From contig NZ_NHRY01000232.1 of the NCBI RefSeq assembly GCF_002937115.1, positions 1 to 64,000 on the forward strand: 64,000 nt of DNA. The letters are read 5' to 3'. This document shows positions 57,451 through 64,000 of the stretch, piece by piece. The translations under genes and the position numbers were made by a program. Every line of letters starts with the position of its first letter. The stretch's first letter is position 1. Under the pieces are notes generated by a model. It was not told where the DNA came from. It saw nothing but the letters and a program-made list of their open reading frames with translations, and ran no database searches. Source of the stretch: Rhodopila globiformis (lineage in GTDB: Bacteria; Pseudomonadota; Alphaproteobacteria; Acetobacterales; Acetobacteraceae).

Positions 57451-58011
57451 CTAGAACTCGACCTGTTCGACCGCCACGACTTCCGGAACATAGTGGCGCA
57501 GCATGTTCTCGATGCCGTGCTTCAGCGTCGCGGTCGAGGACGGGCAGCCGGAGCAGGCGCCCTGCATGTGCAGCCGTACGATGCCGTCGCGGAAGCCGCG
57601 GAAGACGATGTCGCCGCCGTCGCCGGCCACCGCCGGGCGCACGCGGGTGTCGATCAGTTCCTTGATCTGCTCGACGACCTCACGATCCGCCGGATCGATC
57701 TCCTCCTCGTTGAAGCCATCCTCGTCGCCCTCGATCACCGGCCGGCCGGCGACGAAATGGTCCATGATGACGCCGAGCACCTGCGGCTTCAGCGCGTGCC
57801 AGCTGAATTCGTCGGTCTTGGTGACGGTGACGAAATCGCCGCCGAGGAACACCCGCGCCACGCCCGGCAGGCCGAACAAAGCGGTTGCCAGCGGGCTGCG
57901 CGCGGCGGTGCCGGCGGAGGCGAAATCGGCGGTGGACAGGCCCATGACCTCACGACCAGGCAGGAACTTCAGGGTCGCGGGGTTCGGGGTGCCTTCGGTT
58001 TCGATAAACAT
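57451..58011 (-). CDS. nfuA: NifU-like Fe-S scaffold/carrier protein
   Basis: A 186-residue two-domain Nfu protein. The N-terminal Nfu_N domain is MFIETEGTPNPATLKFLPGREVM; the C-terminal NifU domain (about 105-180) has the cluster-binding CxxC in GACSGCPSSTATLKHGIE. It delivers 4Fe-4S clusters to apoproteins such as lipoyl synthase or, here, possibly UbiU/V. Eukaryotic NFU1-like layout is common in alphaproteobacteria. Confidence 0.93.
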   Translation of the reverse strand: MFIETEGTPNPATLKFLPGREVMGLSTADFASAGTAARSPLATALFGLPGVARVFLGGDFVTVTKTDEFSWHALKPQVLGVIMDHFVAGRPVIEGDEDGFNEEEIDPADREVVEQIKELIDTRVRPAVAGDGGDIVFRGFRDGIVRLHMQGACSGCPSSTATLKHGIENMLRHYVPEVVAVEQVEF

Positions 58012-58126
58012 GGGGAAGCGCGGTCCTCGCTATAAATACGGTTTAATCCGGACCTCGGTGGTCCACTCTGCGGCGATACATCGGTCAAGTCGCAACATAT
58101 GACAAGAGGCAGCCGGCGCGGAAAAC

Positions 58127-58957
58127 TCAGTCGGCCGCGATGGAAACGCCGCCCAGCCGCGCAGCCTCGGCATAGGCTCTGACGGCGGCGCCGAAGTGCT
58201 CGAAGATGGTGCGCGAGACGGGGTCGGTGCGCCAGTCATACTCCGGGTGCCATTGCACGCCGACGGCGAACCCGGTCGCCGAACCGGCCTGGCTGGCGGT
58301 GGCGCGCACGGCCTCGATCGTCCCGTCCGGCGCGATGGCCTCGGTGACCAGGGCCGGCGCCAGCATGTTGACCCCCTGGTTGTGCAGCGAGTTCACCGCC
58401 AGCGTCGCCGTGCCGGCCAGGCGGTGCAGCCAGCCGCCGGGCGTCAGCCGCACCGCATGCGCCTTGCCCTGGCGCACGCCGGCCGCGGGCTGCATCGGCG
58501 TCGAGTGGTCGATGCGGTCGGGCAGGTCCTGCAGCCGCTGGTGCAGCGAGCCGCCCAGGGCGACGTTCAGCTCCTGGAAGCCGCGGCAGATCGCCAGCAG
58601 CGGCACGCCGCGGGCAACGGCGGCGCGGATCAGCGGCATGGTGAAGCCGTCGCGCGCCGGGTCCTCCGGCGTGCCCTCGGCGTGCGGCGGGCCGTCGTAC
58701 AGCGTGGGCTGCACGTTGGAGCGGCTGCCGGTCAGGATGATGCCGTCCAGGCGATCGAGCAGGGTCTCGATGTCGGCGGTGGGGCCGCAGGCGGGCAGCA
58801 GGATCGGGACGGCGCGGATAACCTCGTCGGTGACGCGTACGTAGGTGTCGGAGGCCGCATGGTTCGGCATGCCGAAGACGCCGAACTGCTTGGTGCAGCA
58901 ACTGATGCCGATCAATGGCTTGACGACGCGCGGGGACCTCATGTCAGCAAGGATCAT
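58127..58957 (-). CDS. puuD: gamma-glutamyl-gamma-aminobutyrate hydrolase, class I glutamine amidotransferase-like
   Basis: A 276-residue peptidase C26 protein. Catalytic cysteine is in LLAICRGFQELNVALGG, histidine in GVQWHPEYDW; a substrate loop holds ILTGSRSNVQPTLY. In the putrescine pathway it frees GABA from gamma-Glu-GABA, but no other puu gene is present. The start is uncertain between 58957 and 58942. Confidence 0.85.
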   Translation of the reverse strand: MILADMRSPRVVKPLIGISCCTKQFGVFGMPNHAASDTYVRVTDEVIRAVPILLPACGPTADIETLLDRLDGIILTGSRSNVQPTLYDGPPHAEGTPEDPARDGFTMPLIRAAVARGVPLLAICRGFQELNVALGGSLHQRLQDLPDRIDHSTPMQPAAGVRQGKAHAVRLTPGGWLHRLAGTATLAVNSLHNQGVNMLAPALVTEAIAPDGTIEAVRATASQAGSATGFAVGVQWHPEYDWRTDPVSRTIFEHFGAAVRAYAEAARLGGVSIAAD

Positions 58958-59040
58958 CTCCCAGATTCACGGCGAAAAGAAGACAATTCGACGCTCCCGC
59001 CACATGTTTGTCATGCGCGCGGGAAGGCAAGGCCCCCGGG

Positions 59041-59085
59041 CGGACGCGTCAGGGGCGGACGCGTCAGGGGCGGACGCGTCAGGGG
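59041..59085. repeat. 15-bp tandem repeat, three perfect copies
   Basis: CGGACGCGTCAGGGG occurs at 59041-59055, 59056-59070 and 59071-59085. The lolA stop codon (59079-59081, minus strand) lies inside the third copy, so the repeat overlaps the gene end and extends downstream. It shares a TCAGGGG core with the repeat at 8990-9034. Confidence 0.95.
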
Positions 59086-59690
59086 CGGTTGGCGGCTGGG
59101 GTGGTGACCTGCTCGAACAACTGCGGGTCGAAACTGCCGCCAAGCTGGACGTCGGAGAGCGTGACGTGAGTGACCCGACGCTGCGCGTCCACCACGGTCC
59201 ATTGCTTCAGCGCCAGCGGGGTGTCGGCGAAGATCAGCGTCAGCGACCCGTCGCCGGGGCTCTCCGTGCGCACCATCGTCATCTGCAACTGGCCCGGCAA
59301 GCGCTGGATGTCGGTGACGGTGACGGCGCCGGTCAGGCTGACGTGGTCCGCCAGCAGGATGCCGAGCGGCGTGCGGTTCAGGGGGATCTTGCTGGTCTGG
59401 TCCAGCGACGAGTCATGGAACGTCAGCACCCCGTGCGAGGCGACCAGCAGGAACGGCGCCGGCGGCTTGTACTGGAACCGCATCTTGCCCGGGCGCTGCA
59501 GCCAGGCGGTACCTTCGGAGATCTGGCCGTCCTCGGTGGTCTGGATGAAGTGTGCCTTCAGCGTCCTCAGCCCGTTCAGATAATTCTCGACCCGCGCGAT
59601 GTCGTAGCGATCGGCGGCGGAAGACTTCGCGGCCCGGGCGGCGGACGGCAGCAGGGCGGCGGCGAGCAGCAGGAATCGACGGGAAATCAT
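59079..59690 (-). CDS. lolA: outer-membrane lipoprotein carrier protein LolA
   Basis: A 203-residue periplasmic chaperone that carries lipoproteins to the outer membrane. Signal peptide MISRRFLLLAAALLPSAARA; the mature domain has YLNGLRTLKAHFIQTTEDGQISEGTAWLQRPGKMRFQY and GILLADHVSLTGAVTVTD, typical of LolA. An ATG at 59699 is an alternative start. It is a single gene, downstream of the MFS transporter. Confidence 0.88.
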   Translation of the reverse strand: MISRRFLLLAAALLPSAARAAKSSAADRYDIARVENYLNGLRTLKAHFIQTTEDGQISEGTAWLQRPGKMRFQYKPPAPFLLVASHGVLTFHDSSLDQTSKIPLNRTPLGILLADHVSLTGAVTVTDIQRLPGQLQMTMVRTESPGDGSLTLIFADTPLALKQWTVVDAQRRVTHVTLSDVQLGGSFDPQLFEQVTTPAANRP

Positions 59691-59803
59691 GCCGGACATT
59701 TGCCGCCCCGGCCGCCGGTTTGCAAATGATATCCGGCTCATCGGCGATCCGCCTTCGTCGTCATGGCGGTCGCCGCCATCCCGAGGTCAATGCGACATTC
59801 CGC

Positions 59804-61021
59804 CTATTCCGCCGGCGCCGGTACGGCCGCGGCCCACAGCGCCGGCTCCAGCTCTTCGGGGCGGTTGGGGAAGAACAGCGCGCAGCCCAGGGTGACGACC
59901 GAGAACGCCGCCAGCACCAGGGTGGCCGTGGCGACGCTGCCGGTGCGTTCATGCAGGATCGACACCAACGGCGCCGCGGCGGCCGCGCCCAGGAAGCCGA
60001 CGAAGAAGCGGACGGAATAGATCCGCGCCCGCAGCGCCGGGGAGATGTAGCGCGCCGCCATCGTCTCGTTCACCGTCACCTGGCCGAAGATCGAGGCCGC
60101 CACCACGCCGGCCAGCGGCAGCGCCAGCCAGCCCTGGGCGAACGACAGCGCCGCCATCGCCGGCGCCAGCACCAGGCTGACCGGCAGGAACACCCGCTTC
60201 AGCGTATTGCGGTCGATCATCCGCCCGACCGAGAACTGCGTCAGCGCGCCGCACAGCGTCACCAGGAACGCCGCGGCGCCGACCAGCGGCAGCAGCGCGG
60301 CGTTGCCGGCCAGGCGCTCCTGCAACAGTTTCGGCAGCAGGATCGTATAGGCGTTGAACACCAGCCCCGACGACATGGCGATCAGCATCAGGACCAGCAC
60401 CGCGCGCCGCACCAGGTGGCGCGGGATGGGCGGGAAGGGACGGGCGCCGACATGCGCGCTGGCGTGGGCGAGCGGCGTGCGCATCCAGGCCAGGCCGGCC
60501 AGGGCGCAGAACAGCCCGGGCGCGACGAACGCGGCCCGCCAGCCCAGCGCGTTGGCCAGGAACGCGGTGATCACCGGCGCCAGAGCGACGCCCAGGTTGC
60601 CGAACACGCCGTTGACGCCGATGGAGCGGCCCGGCCGGTCGCCGGCGGCCTCGACCAGCATGGTGGTGCCGATGGGGTGGTAGATCGCGGTGAAGCCACC
60701 GGCGGCGGCGAGCGCCACCGCCAGCATCAGCGGCGAACGCGCCAGGCCGGCGGCGGCCAGGCTGGCCCCGGTGCCCAGGAAGAACGCCGTCATCAGCGCC
60801 TTGCGCCCGTAATGCTGCACCAGCCAGCCCTGCGGCAGCGACAGCAGCCCGTACAGCACGAACATCCCCGTCGCCAGCGCCAGGATCGGCCCGTAGTCCG
60901 CACCGAACGGCCCGCCCGGCACCGCCATCGCCAGCACGGCGGTGGGCAGGATCAGCAGGCTGTAGTGGGTGATGCTGTGGGCGGTGTTGATGAACACGAT
61001 CTGCCGGGCGGCGGGAGTCAT
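59804..61021 (-). CDS. MFS transporter
   Basis: A 405-residue major facilitator protein with twelve hydrophobic segments. The loop 2-3 motif is GWLVQHYGRKALM (compare GxxxDRxGRR), and GVFGNLGVALAPVITAFLANALGWRAAFV lies in helices 5-6. The group includes fosmidomycin-resistance-like and similar exporters; the substrate cannot be told. It is 62 bp upstream of lolA. Confidence 0.9.
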   Translation of the reverse strand: MTPAARQIVFINTAHSITHYSLLILPTAVLAMAVPGGPFGADYGPILALATGMFVLYGLLSLPQGWLVQHYGRKALMTAFFLGTGASLAAAGLARSPLMLAVALAAAGGFTAIYHPIGTTMLVEAAGDRPGRSIGVNGVFGNLGVALAPVITAFLANALGWRAAFVAPGLFCALAGLAWMRTPLAHASAHVGARPFPPIPRHLVRRAVLVLMLIAMSSGLVFNAYTILLPKLLQERLAGNAALLPLVGAAAFLVTLCGALTQFSVGRMIDRNTLKRVFLPVSLVLAPAMAALSFAQGWLALPLAGVVAASIFGQVTVNETMAARYISPALRARIYSVRFFVGFLGAAAAAPLVSILHERTGSVATATLVLAAFSVVTLGCALFFPNRPEELEPALWAAAVPAPAE

Positions 61022-61842
61022 GGACGGTTCCTCCTCAGGGCGCGGCTTCGGCTGGTGCCCCGGGTAGCCGCCATGACGGTTGAAACGTCCGTGCCACGCC
61101 AGGAGCGGTTGTTCTGCGTCAAGCCCTTTGCTGGATCCGGCATCGGCTTTCTTCCCTCACTCCCACCTGGCTGATGCGCCGGAAATGCCGGCTCCCGGTA
61201 TGACAATTGCGATCGCTGGCGCCTCGACATCACCTTCACCGATGTTATCGTTCTTGTCCATGTTGCGGGTCCGGCGGGATGCGACGCCGTTCTGACAGGT
61301 GTAAGCACCACCGCATCGGCCAGGCCGCGTGCGCTCCGGCGTGCCCGGATCGTCGTGCCCGTCATCGGTTCGCATTCGACATCCGCAGTGGCGGCACGTG
61401 CCCCCGGCTCGCCAGCCGGCTGCGCCCGAGATGGCCGCTGCTCGGGCCATGTCTTTTCCAACCGCTGCATTTTCCGGAGTCCGCTTGCTGCCCGCGATAC
61501 GACGCGTCCTGTGCCGGAGGGCGAGTGCCGCAAGTAATTTGCGCCGGTCCATCCGGAACTCGGTGTTCTGAACGAAGGAATATTTGACCATTCGAAAAAA
61601 CCAAATTCAGGACAACCGCTTTATTGACATATCTCAACACCTCGCTTCGTGAATCAATTTAACCATTGGCGTAAGGCCCTGCATCTGACGTTCGCCGGCG
61701 CCTGACGATGCCATGGACGGCCGGGGCGTGATGCCTCCGTGCGGAACAGATGGTTTCCATGATGCCGTTACGGGGCCAGGGATCTCAATTCCTGCAGCGT
61801 ATGCGGGTCATGGAACGCAGTCCTGCATTCTCCGGAGGAACA
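61022..61842. other. 821-bp spacer with FixK/FNR-like half site
   Basis: No gene is supported; the open frames on both strands lack start signals. The region 61560-61690 is AT-rich for this genome. It contains TTGACATATCTCAA (61624-61637), a TTGA-N6-TCAA site, about 206 bp before the surface-protein start. Confidence 0.5.
61624..61637. promoter_or_regulatory. weak FNR/FixK-like site
   Basis: TTGACATATCTCAA matches TTGA-N6-TCAA but differs from the strict TTGAT-N4-ATCAA in both inner bases. Its distance from the next start (61843) leaves room for a promoter and a long leader. It could equally be chance in AT-rich DNA. Confidence 0.35.
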
Positions 61843-63387
61843 ATGCCGAGCACGCCATCAGCCAACGGCACGGTCGTTACCGCAAACGGCGGTACGATTA
61901 CGGATACGCACTATAACAATTGGACTCTTTCCAACGGGCAGGTCGCGGTCAACGGCGTCGTTGATCCCACCACCGCCAATGTCATCGAACTGGCCTATGT
62001 CAATGGGTCCGTCTGGCAGGAGAACGCCGGTGATCTGTGGTGGGCCAAGTCCAGTCCCGGCGGCACGTGGCTGCCCGCCAACGGCACACCGGTCAGCCCG
62101 CTGTTCGTTTCGATCGGTCCGATATCGGCAAATGACACGGTGGCGACGGCGCCGGGTCAGACGATCACCGACGCCAGCCACAACGTGTGGTCGCTCAGCG
62201 CCGGCGGACAGGTGGTGACGGATGGCGTCGTCGATCCCGCCACCGCCAAAGTCATCGAACTGGCCTATGTCAACGGACAGCTCTGGCAGGAGAATGCCAG
62301 TCATCTGTGGTGGGCAAAATCCAGTCCCGGCGCCCCGTGGCTGCCTGCCCCGGGCACCTCCACCAGCCCGCTGCCGGCGTCGGGGATTGTCTCGGCGAAC
62401 AACACGGTTGTTATGCTCAGCGGCCAGATCACCGATGCCAACCACAATACCTGGTCGATCAGTGCCCATGGGCAGGTCGTCGTGAACGGCGTGGCCGATC
62501 CGACCACCGCCAACGTGATCGCGCTGGCTTACGAGAACGGCCAGCTCTGGCAGGAAAACAGCAGCGACCTGTGGTGGACCAAGTCGAAGCCCAGCGATAT
62601 CTGGCAGCCTGCCCATGGCACGTCCGCCAGCCCGATTCCCACCCGGCTCTGGGTCGGCGGCGGCGGCAATGCGGCGGGCAATCCGGCCAACTGGTCGCCG
62701 GCCGGCGTGCCGCAGCCGGGCGATACGCTGCAGATCGCCGGCGGCAAGACGATCAACGTGATGGGCAATGATCTGGCGGGCGACACGCTGACTGTCACCG
62801 GAACCGGTTCCGCGGGACCCCGTGTCACGATCAACGCCAGCCACAAGGCCCAGCTCAATCTGCAGGATTATAATGCGCCCGTCACCCTGAACGTGTCGGA
62901 CACGGTTTCGCTCAATGCGATATCGCAATACGGCCTGGATGCCTCCGGCGGCACAATCCAGTTCATCGGCAACAACGCGCTCGGACACAGCTCGGTGCTC
63001 AACGCCACCCTGAGCGGCAGCGCGACCGTCCTGCTGGCCGGCTCGCCGGGTGAGGGCGCCTCGGCCGAGATCAACGGCGCGGCCGGGCCGAATCTGACGT
63101 TCAGCCTGCAAGGCCTGGCGAGCATGCAGATCGACCATCCCGGTCAGTTCGCCGGCGCATTGAACCTCTCCGGCAATACCCCGCCGTTCGGGACGGTGCT
63201 GCTGGCCGGGCTGACCGCCACCAGGGGCACGCTGATGAGCGGCGTCCTGAGCCTGTTCAATGGCAACCAACTGGTCGAGCACGTCCGGGTAGGCGGCTAT
63301 ACGGCCAATCTGGGGCTGGACCAGACGAGCGCGGGTGTCATTCTCAACCAGACTCACTCGGGCTCCATTCCGTTGACGATCGCATAG
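61843..63387 (+). CDS. repeat-containing surface or secreted protein
   Basis: A 514-residue protein. The N-terminal half has three repeats (about 8-79, 95-169 and 183-259) with a shared core: NGQV..NGV.DP.TA.VI.LAY.NG..WQEN...LWW.KS.P. The C-terminal half (about 268-514) begins with RLWVGGGGNAAGNPANWSPAG, an autotransporter-passenger-like motif, and continues as a beta-helix-like repeat. There is no signal peptide and no translocator domain, so export by a type I system is possible. GGAGGAACA before 61843 fixes the start. It may bind sugars or act as an adhesin; this is inference. Confidence 0.75.
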   Translation: MPSTPSANGTVVTANGGTITDTHYNNWTLSNGQVAVNGVVDPTTANVIELAYVNGSVWQENAGDLWWAKSSPGGTWLPANGTPVSPLFVSIGPISANDTVATAPGQTITDASHNVWSLSAGGQVVTDGVVDPATAKVIELAYVNGQLWQENASHLWWAKSSPGAPWLPAPGTSTSPLPASGIVSANNTVVMLSGQITDANHNTWSISAHGQVVVNGVADPTTANVIALAYENGQLWQENSSDLWWTKSKPSDIWQPAHGTSASPIPTRLWVGGGGNAAGNPANWSPAGVPQPGDTLQIAGGKTINVMGNDLAGDTLTVTGTGSAGPRVTINASHKAQLNLQDYNAPVTLNVSDTVSLNAISQYGLDASGGTIQFIGNNALGHSSVLNATLSGSATVLLAGSPGEGASAEINGAAGPNLTFSLQGLASMQIDHPGQFAGALNLSGNTPPFGTVLLAGLTATRGTLMSGVLSLFNGNQLVEHVRVGGYTANLGLDQTSAGVILNQTHSGSIPLTIA

Positions 63388-63402
63388 GCCCGCCGACGCG
63401 GC

Positions 63403-63441
63403 GCGGCGCGCCAACACTGGTCCCGGTGAATGGCGCGCCGC
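63403..63441. terminator. terminator between convergent genes
   Basis: GCGGCGCGCCA (63403-63413) pairs perfectly with 63431-63441 around a 17-nt loop, 16 bp after the surface-protein stop. CGTTT follows on the plus strand. It may also terminate upp. Confidence 0.65.
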
Positions 63442-63501
63442 CGTTTCGCATCCCTGGTAAGGCGCCCGGCGTGCAACGATCCAGGCGTCGCCGCGGCTGC
63501 T

Positions 63502-64000
63502 TCACCGCGTGCCGTAGAACCGGTCGCCGGCGTCCCCCAGCCCGGGCCGGATGTAGCCGTGGCTGTCCAGTTCGCGGTCGATCGCGCCGGTGAAAACGGG
63601 CACGTCGGGATGTGCCCCGGTGAATGCCGCGATCCCCTCCGGCGCGGCCAGCAGGCAGACGAATTTCATCGCCGTCACCCCCGCTTGTCTCAGCCGGCTC
63701 GCCGCCGCGGCTGCCGAGTGCCCGGTCGCCAGCATCGGATCCACCAGAATCACCAGCCGATCGGCGATGTCGCTGGGGAGCTTCAGGTAGTATTGCACCG
63801 GCTGCAGCGTCGCCGGGTCACGGTACAACCCGATATGGCCGACGCGGGCCGAGGGCACCAGGTCGAGCATGCCCTCCAGGATGCCGTTGCCCGCGCGCAG
63901 GATCGAGACGATGCACAGCTTCTTGCCGAGCAGGTAGTCGGCGCGCATCGGCTCAAGCGGCGTTTCGATGTCGATCTCTTGCAATGGCAGGTCGCGGGTG
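63502..64000 (-). CDS. upp: uracil phosphoribosyltransferase (5' end outside window)
   Basis: The C-terminal 165 residues or so of UPRT, which makes UMP from uracil and PRPP. The PRPP loop [49 protein letters not shown] and the uracil-binding [18 protein letters not shown] end are typical. The frame continues past base 64000, so the true start is not seen. Confidence 0.94.
   Translation of the reverse strand, partial: TRDLPLQEIDIETPLEPMRADYLLGKKLCIVSILRAGNGILEGMLDLVPSARVGHIGLYRDPATLQPVQYYLKLPSDIADRLVILVDPMLATGHSAAAAASRLRQAGVTAMKFVCLLAAPEGIAAFTGAHPDVPVFTGAIDRELDSHGYIRPGLGDAGDRFYGTR

Noticed and set aside
61157-61591. Minus-strand frame of 144 residues in the spacer before the surface protein
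   Set aside because: No ribosome binding site or recognisable domain; basic, low-quality sequence that spans AT-rich DNA with no sign of selection.

Overview
This 64 kb window is high-GC DNA with an alphaproteobacterial gene set. It carries rpmF-plsX-fabH-ihfA-merR in series, a MucR/Ros regulator, a Fur-type regulator, an OlsB-like acyltransferase, a eukaryote-type NADP isocitrate dehydrogenase and ubiTUV. I infer Rhodospirillales, probably Acetobacteraceae, from gene content and order alone. No rRNA, tRNA or CRISPR array was recognised.

Layout. 1-1.9 kb: a cut transposase, a small unknown gene and an orphan TRAP binding protein. 2.4-11 kb: a potassium channel, recO-parC, mazG, a ligase-associated-type exonuclease, a cupin and a ClC channel. 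11.5-17.3 kb: a PLP sulfur-amino-acid enzyme, a lipoprotein, oligoendopeptidase F and an acyl-CoA synthetase. 17.4-20.8 kb: rpmF-plsX-fabH-ihfA-merR. 20.8-28.7 kb: a GH13 glucosidase, a hybrid histidine kinase, a Nudix protein and small envelope proteins. 29-33.5 kb: icd, a dienelactone hydrolase, and a lipoprotein with a TAXI binding protein. 33.6-44.3 kb: a redox-flavoured block described below. 44.7-45.4 kb: a ParDE toxin-antitoxin pair. 45.5-64 kb: guaB, PDZ and DUF2244 proteins, XRE-lnt-olsB-fur, mucR, tusA, tsaB-rimI, rutE, nfuA, puuD, lolA, an MFS transporter, a repeat-containing surface protein and the end of upp.

The most interesting part is 33.6-44.3 kb. It holds (i) a three-gene operon of a multi-domain Rid protein and two tandem paralogous 2OG-Fe(II) oxygenases; (ii) a five-gene operon beginning with a monoheme cytochrome fused to an outer-membrane barrel (Cyc2-like layout), followed by a hemerythrin-like protein, a small cytochrome c and two membrane proteins; (iii) ubiT-ubiU-ubiV for oxygen-independent ubiquinone synthesis. 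Identical perfect FNR/Anr boxes lie upstream of (i) and (iii), which suggests oxygen control of both. This is inference from sequence.

Intergenic DNA is rich in dispersed inverted repeats. I see a nested palindromic element of about 210 bp (two full copies, one partial), REP-like pairs with 30-bp arms, a family with terminal TTCAACACGGAG motifs, a 102-bp MITE-like element, and three separate 15-bp tandem repeats that each sit at the 3' end of a gene.
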